From contig CM055100.1 of the NCBI GenBank assembly GCA_029204225.1, positions 1,772,587-1,836,586 of the forward strand: a stretch of 64,000 nucleotides of DNA, written 5' to 3'. Of the stretch, positions 56,846 through 64,000 are shown one piece after another. Each line of letters begins with the position of its first letter. Within the stretch, counting starts at the first letter, position 1. A program made the translations under genes and the position numbers. The DNA is from Diphasiastrum complanatum (lineage: Eukaryota > Streptophyta > Lycopodiopsida > Lycopodiales > Lycopodiaceae). The notes under the pieces were generated by a model. That model did no database searches and was not told where the DNA came from. It saw only the letters and a list, made by a program, of their open reading frames with translations.

Positions 56846-57430
56846 CTGTACCGAAGGGGACTAGATGGGATTCTCCGGCGATGTATTCTTCCTCATGAGG
56901 CCACCCAGATCATTTCGCTTTCACATGAAGGCATAGGTAGAGGCCATTTTGCATCCGACATTACAGTTCGCAAGATTCTACAATCAGGATGCTGGTGGCC
57001 AATGATTCATAAGGATACAGAGGAATACCTAAGAAAATGCGATGTGTGCCAAAGGGCAAGGAGACCGACGAGATTGAATTATGACCTTCTGCACCCGGTC
57101 TTAGCCCAAGCACCATTTGAAAAGTGGGGATTGGATTACATTGGTCCAATTCACCCTGCAGCAAAATGTACCTACGCTCGATACATAATCATGGCCACTG
57201 ACTACCTCACCAAGTGGGTCGAAGCCAAGGCAGTAAGAGTAGCTGATGCTAGGACCACTGTCAAGTTTCTCTATGAAAATATCATTGTGTGCTTTGGGTG
57301 CCCAGTGGAGATAGTTAGTGATCGCAGGAGTCATTTCATCAATGAGACCATCAAGGTCCTGTTGGAGGAATTTTTCGTGATCCCAAATATCTATCAGAAC
57401 TTTCAGAGAGTTACTAACAGTCAGATCTAA
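56846..57430 (+). pseudogene. Gypsy integrase, N-terminal and part of core
   Basis: The HHCC zinc finger is visible as LSHEGIGRGHFASDITVRK and CDVCQRARRP. The core has WGLDYIGPIHP (first Asp), IIMATDYLTKWVEAKAV and EIVSDRRSHFINETI (second Asp). The region with the catalytic Glu (NGQAE-like) and any C-terminal domain are missing, because similarity stops near 57390. The domain order protease, RT, RNase H, integrase identifies Ty3-gypsy. Confidence 0.9.
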
Positions 57431-57830
57431 CATGGATGTAGCAAATTACCGGTTTGCAAAAGTTAAAAATTAGAGAATCTCAAGATCTCATCAAAAAACA
57501 CTATAAAAAGAGCATTTTTTTCATGATTTTTAGAGATCCCCTGGGAGATAACTCTTGAAACTTGGACAATCCCTAGATCTGACCTAGATGCATCTATGAA
57601 AATCTCTGTGAGAGTTACTGATGAAAAAAACATCATTTTTTAGTATGTGCGAGGGTTCTTGGAAGCAGAATCTTCAGAACCCTCGTAGAGCATCAAGATC
57701 ATCAAACCAACTTCGCAAGGGGCATAAATGGAATCAGAGTAGTGAAATTAGCCTGTCTACATGGTCTGATCTTGAAAATCCTACCACGGGAGCAAGTTGT
57801 GTGAACATTTACTCGCTGGTTAATATTATT
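57431..57830 (+). other. Gypsy leader-like sequence
   Basis: Contains gagataactct, tctgtgagagttactg, gtgcgagggttc and gaaccctcgtagagc, the same complementary motif types as 44615-45420. No ORF of note. Confidence 0.5.
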
Positions 57831-58350
57831 TCATTTTTTGATATTCAATTTATTGATGTTATTATTATATGACTTTTGTCTTTATTTATTCTTGATTTTA
57901 TTCTAGTTTTTGTTTTAATTATTGTAGTCTTTAATTTTATTTTTATTTATTTATTATGTTATATTGATATTTTATTAGGTAGTCTATTTTCAAAAAAATT
58001 ATAGTTTTTTAATTGTCACATTCTATTTTTTGTTATTTTATTACTATTTTAATTCTATTTCTATTTATTCTATTTTATTTTATTTTTTTAAAATGTTATT
58101 TATTTATTCTTTTAATTTTTTTCAATTTTGATTTTGATTTTATATTTTTTATTGCAATTTTTGGTTTTTTGTTTAGTTTTATTTTTTGATTTACTCTATT
58201 TACTATTGTATATATTTATTTATTTTGTTCTTCTATTTTGTGTGTTTTTATTTTATGATTTTTATTATTATGTGGTAAGCATTTAGTGTTTTTCAGATTT
58301 GATTTTACTAATTTTTACTTCTGTGTCCTTAAAAGTTTTTTATGTTTTTA
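57831..58350. repeat. T-rich low-complexity tract
   Basis: Over 500 bases made mostly of tttatttt and tattattt runs, with very little G or C. No function can be read from it. Confidence 0.85.
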
Positions 58351-58573
58351 TGTTTTGTATGCATCTTTTATGTGTTATGAAAAACATGCAAAGGGAGGAA
58401 AGCACAAGAGGAGGAAAACGCAAAGGGAGGAGAAGAGCACGAGTAAAGAAGAACAATAATCCCATAAGTACTTTTGGAAGCACAATAGAATTTACAAATA
58501 TATATACATTGTAAAATTCGACCATTTCTCACAATTGTGAGTAAAGACTCACATTTGTATTAAGGTTGCATTC

Positions 58574-58608
58574 CAAAAAACCAAAAAACACTTGTTTTTG
58601 GTTTTTTG
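58574..58608. repeat. Hairpin of C-A/T-G runs
   Basis: A left arm caaaaaaccaaaaaaca pairs with a right arm tgtttttggttttttg across a very short loop, with one bulged base. Confidence 0.75.
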
Positions 58609-58626
58609 AGAATTCAACACAGTGTT

Positions 58627-58722
58627 GACACATGGCATATGATTTATCCCACAATCAAAATGGGAATTTGACCACAAGGATATATAAACAAAAGAGCCCA
58701 ACCATCACAATTAATCCTTAAA
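58627..58722 (+). repeat. Direct repeat copy 1 with TATA-like motif
   Basis: Shares with 58839-58933: gacacatggc, gatttatccca, caaaatggg, gaccac, a TATA-like gatatataaac, gcccaacc and acaattaatcct. It may be a promoter-like module. A ctcccgccatagcggaagg hairpin-like sequence follows at about 58743. Confidence 0.65.
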
Positions 58723-58838
58723 AATTCAGAATTGGGATGAATCTCCCGCCATAGCGGAAGGTTCAACTAAGACTTTGTGGTTTTAAAAAACACAAATGAG
58801 TTTTAGTTTTGATCTTTGAAGAGACCCTCGCTGAACCT

Positions 58839-58933
58839 GTGACATGTGGCAGTGAATTTATCCCATAAACAAAATGGGCAACTGACCACTAAAATAAGTA
58901 TACATAAAGGGTCCCACCCTTAACAATTCACCT
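58839..58933 (+). repeat. Direct repeat copy 2 with TATA-like motif
   Basis: Second copy, about 212 bp downstream, with gacatgtggc, gaatttatccca, gtatacataaagg and acaattcacct. The GC-rich hairpin array follows about 140 bp later. Confidence 0.65.
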
Positions 58934-59074
58934 CAGTTTTCACATTTAGAGCTTTCTTTTTGTCTTCAAGCTTTCAAATTTTCAGCTATCGAATTTCAGA
59001 CACATAGTATGTTTAGGTTAAGCTTTGAAATGTTTCTTCTGAGCTTTTTTTTATTGAAAAAAAAAATTTCTTTC

Positions 59075-59352
59075 TAGACCTCCCATCGCGGCGAGAGATC
59101 TAGAGCATTTTTTTTTTTTATTATTGAGAAATAAATCCTCTATGGACCTCCCGCCGCGACGGGAGGTCCAGAAAGGATTTGGCTTATTGAAAAAAAAAAA
59201 TCCCCTCTAGACCTCCCATCGCGGCGGGAGGTCCAGAGCCTTTTTTTTAATGAAAAAAAATTCTTTCTGGACCTCCGGAGTCGGGAGGTTTCGAGGGCTC
59301 TAAAAATAAAAAAAATTAATCCTGATCCTCCCATTGCGGCAGGAGGTTCAGT
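59075..59352. repeat. Array of five GC-rich hairpins in AT-rich spacers
   Basis: Palindromic blocks begin at 59077, 59145, 59210, 59269 and 59324, spaced 68, 65, 60 and 54 bases apart by runs of T and A. The core is gacctcccgccgcga then cgggaggtc. Unit 2 (59143-59170) is a perfect 11-bp stem with a 6-base loop, and unit 3 an 8-bp stem. Units 1, 4 and 5 are imperfect. Different loops with conserved stems could mean structural selection or unit homogenisation. Frames over the array are not credible genes. Confidence 0.85.
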
Positions 59353-59428
59353 CGAAACTTTTATATAAAGAAAAACATCGGTCCTGAACATTTTTAAAAA
59401 AAACTTTGGTCCTCACGGTCGGTCTTGT

Positions 59429-59461
59429 CCCTCTCATAAATCTTGATGGTTTATGAGAGGG
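59429..59461. repeat. 12-bp perfect stem-loop
   Basis: ccctctcataaa (59429-59440) pairs exactly with tttatgagaggg (59450-59461) around a 9-base loop, extendable by one A-T pair. Confidence 0.85.
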
Positions 59462-59469
59462 ATCTAGGG

Positions 59470-60080
59470 TCGCCTAAAAAAATCTCAAACAAAAGCAGAT
59501 GGTTATGATCTTATTTGATATGCTCAACAAAAGAGCGAATGACATATTCATTAAGCTGTACGTTCGATTTACCAGTAAATACTTTCTGTTAAGAAATATA
59601 GATCTTCATAACATGCAAAGTAGTGAATGGACTTTGCATATTCAATGCATCACAAAAAAAGTTTATGCTTGTCTTGACAAGCATGGAATGAATATTATAA
59701 TCAAGACTGTCCTTGCGTTCAAAAACAATCAGTCAAAACTTTTTTTCTTACATAAAAGAAAAAGATAAAAAAGTTTCAAGACAAAGTATTTACAATGAAT
59801 ATTACCATATAATATTAAGAATATGTTAACATAGATAATCTACAGTACTCTCAAAAAGATGTTCTCAAAAAGTTATTAGGAATAACTTGCTTACTTTTGA
59901 AAGGGAGTATGAGTGAACGTCACTAAAAGTTTGAAAACTAGAATGACTCTGAAGAGCACGTCTTTATGAACGACCAAACTTAGCTTGCTTTTGAAGAGAA
60001 ATGTGAGTGACTATAGCGACTAAACTTTTATAAACTTGACCGAACCTCTTTATATATACTATTGTCGAGCTTCGTCCATG
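59470..60080. other. Unassigned AT-rich DNA
   Basis: An 89-codon frame at 59499-59768 (basic, KLYVRFTSKYFLLRNI) has no recognised homolog. It could be chance in AT-rich sequence. Confidence 0.3.
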
Positions 60081-60700
60081 TCATCAATCCACGTGCTCTC
60101 TTCTAAATGACACCTCAACAATCTGCGTTTTTTGCTTATTGTTAAGTCCACTCATTGCCCCAAGTTTACGATTCAAATATGTTGTTATTTTGAAACTTGT
60201 TTTTGCCATGTCACTGATCCAAACTGTTTTTTCTTTGAGATTGCATTTTCCGTGCCAAAATTCTGCAAAGAAATAAACAGATACTTTATCTTTCGTACGA
60301 ATGTGGTCAGGTCTTTGTCGTCCCATTGTAGATAAGTTAATTGGTCTTCCAAGAACATGATTTGAATACGAGATCTAGTCTCATTTTTGGTTTGCAATTT
60401 TTCCCATAAATCTTTTGCGTCGATGTAAGATCTAGCCTTATGTTGTAATGCATTGATGACGCAATAATTGCTATAGATTTGTCATTTCTCAAACTCCATT
60501 CTCGAAGTTTTTTGCTAGGAGTAGTTATTGGCTTCTCCTCTACTGGTTCTATCCATTGTCATAGACCTTCGCCCTTCAGTATGAGTGAAGTCTTTAATTT
60601 CCTGATCAAATAGTTTGAACCTTCTGGATCCAAGAGCGTACTGATCTTAGACTGAATGTTGCTGATTGATGACATCTTCTATTCTTCTGAATAAATTCCA
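60080..60700 (-). pseudogene. Copia G gag fragment
   Basis: The minus-strand frame reads IQIMFLEDQLTYLQWDDKDL, then TTFVRKIKYLFISLQNFGTE and NAISKKKQF. It is colinear with copia A gag (MMLEDxLTNLxWDGKDFTSF, VRKMKELFLSLHNSG). The rest of gag and all of pol are absent. It is broken by shifts. Confidence 0.8.
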
Positions 60701-60772
60701 GATGCGGTTGTTGATGGATGTATGAAGAATGTTGAGAGAGATGCGAGGATACCACTGTATTGACTCTGATTT

Positions 60773-60784
60773 GCTCTGATACCA
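60773..60784 (-). promoter_or_regulatory. Copia G primer binding site
   Basis: TGGTATCAGAGC on the minus strand, one base from an LTR-like TGTAGG/CCTACA end at 60786. A partial second copy (ggataccactg) lies at about 60747. Confidence 0.85.
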
Positions 60785-60785
60785 C

Positions 60786-61210
60786 TGTAGGAAAAATAGT
60801 AATAATTCTTCCTCAGAGAACATGATGAAAGTTTGAATAAATCAAACTAATATTAGTGTCTTCAATCGAGTCTATTTCTGATCTATGTACTAATAAAACA
60901 GTTTTTACCTTGATGGAATAAGCATGCGGAATTAAGAGACAACTTTAGATAGACAATTTTAGACAATCAGAAATAGAGAAACTTTGATCAAAAATGAATT
61001 TTATAATTCTAAATCTAAATCATCAGTACACATCTTTTGCTATCTTATTTCGCTGTTGTGTCTTTGATTGAGTTAGTTGATAGGAGTAGTGCACATGTAT
61101 TTATATTGTTACAGGACAGGTCCTTTGGCCTTCTACTTCTATAATAGTAGATATAACCATTACGACGGTTGATATTCAAATAAACATTCTGTTTTCAGGC
61201 TCAAATCATT
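60786..61210 (-). mobile_element. Copia G 5' LTR (outer end not located)
   Basis: Minus-strand LTR-like sequence ending CCTACA next to the primer site. No second LTR exists in the window, so the left limit on the minus strand is unknown. It may include the palindrome cluster to about 61560. Confidence 0.6.
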
Positions 61211-61540
61211 TTTGTTCACGAATTGTTCACGACAGTTTATCTCTTTGTCTAAGCTTCGTGTTTCGCGAATTGTTCGTGACACTTTGTCTCTTCGCGACAT
61301 CTTCGTGCTTCGCGAATTATTCGTGATAGTTGACAGTTTTGAGCTTGACGAAGAATCAAGAATATTTCGTGAATTGTTTGCGACGGACGACAGTTTTGCG
61401 ACATGTGAAATTTGAACAATAAACAAAATATTTCGTGACAAGATATTGTTCGCGAATCTTTTGAGTCACCACAATAAATCTGTTCACGAATCTTTTGAGT
61501 TACCACAAGAATATTTCGCAAATTTTTCGAGGTTGAACAT
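61211..61540. repeat. Cluster of TTCGCGAA-like palindromes
   Basis: More than a dozen related octamers (ttcgcgaa, ttcacgaa, ttcgtgaa, ttcgcgac, ttcgtgac) lie within 330 bases. Near the end a unit reading cgaatcttttgagt-accaca is repeated in tandem (61450, 61489). A related gttcgcgaatcatttgagac is found just before the primer site of copia A (20365). Confidence 0.75.
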
Positions 61541-61593
61541 GAATAAAAATATTTCAAGTTCGAGTTCGCTTCTCATCCTTTGTCAATTAAATT

Positions 61594-62480
61594 GTGCACT
61601 TTGTTAGTAGAACTGATATTTGTCTAATTAGGTGTTCTACATCCCTCAACATTAAAGAATTCTCACTTTCACTGTTAAACACACCACCTGCCACCACCAC
61701 ACCATTTCCTACACCCACTACTATCGCTACTGCCAACACTTCCACAATACTTTTCATTTTTTCGATCACAACTATCGACACATCTCCAATCCCTATCACC
61801 ATCACTCAAACATCACAACCTCCATCTGCTCAATCCATCTATCATGAACAATACACCACATTGTATCAAAACACACAAAAAAATCCCCCACCATCCTACG
61901 CATTTGCCTCTCAACAGTATCCTCCTATTGGGGAGTGGCAGTGAAAAATGTGCGACAGGCCATCAATGCTCAAAGTAATGCCATGCATTACCTCTACTCT
62001 TCAATCAATGAGTATCAGAATTGGTGCAACTTCTTGCAAGAGGAAAATGTGCAGCTGACAAACAATGTACAAGAATGGCAGATTTATTCCACGAAATCAA
62101 AACAAGAGGTCACTCAATTAAAAAACAAAGAAAGAAAACTCATGGCTGACCTCAATGAGCTGCACCGAAATAACAAGGATGTTCATGCACGCTTACAACG
62201 TAGGGATGATCTCATCAAGACTCTAGAAACATAGTTAGAAGGTGAACGACGAAGCCACAAGAACTTACAGGCCGCTATGATGGGAAATATTCAATGGATT
62301 GATTTCAACCAGTTCCAAGTGCCACCAATCCCGGAGAGCATCATAATACCTCTCACTTCCTATCAGAACTTAACTCAGGTACTAATGGCGAACCAAATGC
62401 AAGCACAACAATTGTAATAGGCCACTCTAGCAAATAAAACTGCACTCAATGTGCAAATCGAGGAGCTAGAAGGATAGCTA
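61594..62480 (+). pseudogene. Degenerate Thr/Pro-rich and coiled-coil ORF, family unknown
   Basis: A Thr- and Pro-rich frame (61594-61944), ending PPPSYAFASQQYPPIGEWQ, is followed in another frame by INEYQNWCNFLQEENVQLTN, KQEVTQLKNKERKLMADLNE and RRDDLIKTLET, a clear coiled coil. After a stop at 62233 this frame continues LEGERRSHKNLQAAMMGNIQ with further stops near 62415 and 62476. It resembles a gag-like or ORF1-like protein of a retroelement, but I recognise no diagnostic domain. Confidence 0.45.
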
Positions 62481-63930
62481 AAAACATTACGCTAGCAGCT
62501 ACCAATATTATACACAAAACATGAAGAAACACACGCCAAACACCATAGACAACAGGAGGCAAGAAATGATGGTCCTGGACCTTCGCGCTACATAGGTCAA
62601 CAACGGGATAATCCAGGGTATCACTCAGCAATGGTGGAACCTCACAGCACACAAGGGGTACTACCACGAACCACGAACAAGGCATCTCAACTGAAGAGCC
62701 TAATCCCACTGCCACTCAACCTGACACCACCTATCAAGTCTCATCAGCCCCACTCGATGACGCACCCCTCTCCCCACCACATGAACAATCACCTCACCAC
62801 CTCGACACTCAACCTTATTTACCATCCACTGCTTATCTACTCCACAAATACCCAACCCTCCCCTGTGAAGTTTTCACAACCATACCTAACCCTCCAGTGT
62901 GGAAATATGCAAAATTGGAGCAAAAATGGATTCTTAAATGATCCATAAGAGTGATTGGATGTTAGATACAATTGATTTATCAATCTACACAAGATTTAGA
63001 TCAATCTAGATCAAATTTAGATGAGAAAATCTAACAAGAACAATCATAAATGAAAGGGCATTGTACTTGCTGGTTTCACACGTGTGAGTACGGACTCCAG
63101 CCTGAACTCAAAGTACAATATGACAGGAACTCAAAACTATAAAAAAATATAAGACAAATGATGAAATTGACAAGAATTGCCTCCAAAACCAGTCTTGGTG
63201 TTGCTTGTTGATTATGGCCAAATGTGGCTCTATATACACAAAAAGTGGGAGTTCGTGGTACTGATCATCCCTCTAATCTCACATGTGTCAAGACTGTAAG
63301 GAAGATAGTCACGGACATAGAGTGAATTTACAGATTAGTAGTAGCTAGTCGTACTTCATGTGAGAGAACATCTTTCTCGTGCCAACTCGCTAATCTGGGA
63401 AATAGACAACGCTCAAGAAAGAAATTGTAAATTCAGTTCTGATATAGAAGAGATTTTTTTCAATGCTCTGTTCTGTGATATGTATGATCTGTAATATTGG
63501 AATGCATGCTATCAGTAGATAGATTTTTGCTGTTTTTTGTACAACATTATCTATTGTTTTACAAGTTTGAATTTTACAACAGATCTGCAGTAGCGATCTG
63601 GGGCTTAGAAGAGAATTGGACCGCAGTGAGAAGTAGTAGCTATTCCTACCCAGTCGGCTCTATTCGGCCTTCATCGCAAATTGATTTTGCTTCATTTTTG
63701 TTTTGTTTCAAGCTATTTCGTTAGACAAGACAACATGCAGCGACAATTGGCGTGGGGCCACCAATCTTTTGATGGAGAGGATCATGTAGGTTGATATTCC
63801 AAGGAATATTCAAGCCATCTTGAAAAGGATACAAACTTAAGCTTAGAACTAGATTAGTCAAGTTTAGGCCTTTACGCCATGTTGTAATGGCTTAAAGTTA
63901 TTTAGTTCTAAGCCTAAGTCTAGAACATTG
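62481..63930. other. Unassigned, possible LTR remnant near 63077
   Basis: Pro- and His-rich open frames to about 62950 may extend the degenerate ORF. tttcacacgtgtga at 63074-63087 resembles the PBS-proximal end of the copia LTRs, but no primer site is adjacent. Nothing else is recognised. Confidence 0.35.
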
Positions 63931-63936
63931 GAAATT

Positions 63937-64000
63937 AAGCTAGTTTAAATAAGTTCAACTTAAGCTAGTCTAAATAAAGTTCAACTTAAGATAGTCTAAA
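63937..64000. repeat. Tandem repeat, ~26-bp unit, running off the window
   Basis: aagctagtctaaataaag plus ttcaactt occurs two and a half times (63937, 63962, 63988) and continues past the edge. Confidence 0.85.

Larger units (their letters stand above)
43489..57430 (+). mobile_element. Ty3-gypsy element, 3'-truncated, carrying nested copia F
   Basis: 5' LTR, tRNA-Asp PBS, long leader, gag, nucleocapsid, protease, RT, RNase H and partial integrase span 13.9 kb including the 6.24-kb copia. No 3' LTR was found. After the integrase the sequence turns into leader-like DNA of the same family (57480-57700), suggesting deletion or rearrangement. Confidence 0.9.

Noticed and set aside
59140-59391. 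83-codon minus-strand frame rich in Arg and Gly
   Set aside because: It lies entirely on the hairpin array and reflects its repeat structure.

Overview
The window is nuclear DNA from a land plant. It carries fragments or copies of plant-type host genes: a DGAT2 acyltransferase with split exons, a MED28 Mediator subunit, and an orphan plant cysteine oxidase exon. Most of the rest is Ty1-copia and Ty3-gypsy LTR retrotransposons with tRNA-iMet and tRNA-Asp primer sites, plus long CT, CA and GA microsatellites and AT-rich intergenic DNA. The low gene density, a 3-kb intron and nested retroelements suggest a large repeat-rich genome. I cannot say from sequence alone whether it is a fern, lycophyte, bryophyte or seed plant.

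Layout. 1-2.5 kb: two homologous segments, each ending in a long (CT)n tract, and a broken coiled-coil-like ORF. 3.9-7.95 kb: the C-terminal half of DGAT2 in five exons (+). 8.56-8.76 kb: a tRNA-derived SINE (-) with target-site duplication and poly(A) tail. 11-13 kb: a decayed unrecognised exon and an orphan cysteine oxidase exon. 13.5-19.1 kb: gypsy debris, including two LTRs of one family in opposite orientation around a 24-bp minisatellite. 20-30.4 kb: three defective copia elements in a row (A, B, C). C carries a collapsed gag and an unrecognised 219-aa ORF.

30.9-32.7 kb is the most gene-like stretch. It holds a GA-rich duplicated promoter-like segment, a possible membrane-anchor exon, a perfect 27-bp hairpin and an apparently intact MED28. 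33.2-35.5 kb: a truncated copia (D). 37.5-40.05 kb: a minus-strand copia relic (E) split by a solo-LTR-like insert. 43.5-57.4 kb: a degenerate gypsy element (LTR, PBS, leader, gag, protease, RT, RNase H, integrase). It is interrupted between protease and RT by copia F (48.4-54.7 kb), which has near-identical LTRs, PBS, PPT and an uninterrupted 1347-codon gag-pol. 57.8-59.5 kb: T-rich DNA, then a cluster of GC-rich hairpins. 60-61.6 kb: a minus-strand copia fragment (G) next to a cluster of TTCGCGAA-like palindromes. 61.6-64 kb: a decayed coiled-coil ORF and unassigned DNA.

The retroelements appear to be independent insertions of different ages rather than parts of a pathway. Element F is the only one that looks coding-competent and could in principle supply proteins to its deleted relatives B, C and E, which share its primer-site or PPT signals. 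DGAT2, MED28 and the cysteine oxidase exon are the host-gene content. I saw no prokaryote-type system, CRISPR array or rRNA gene, and no tRNA-like sequence other than the SINE head.
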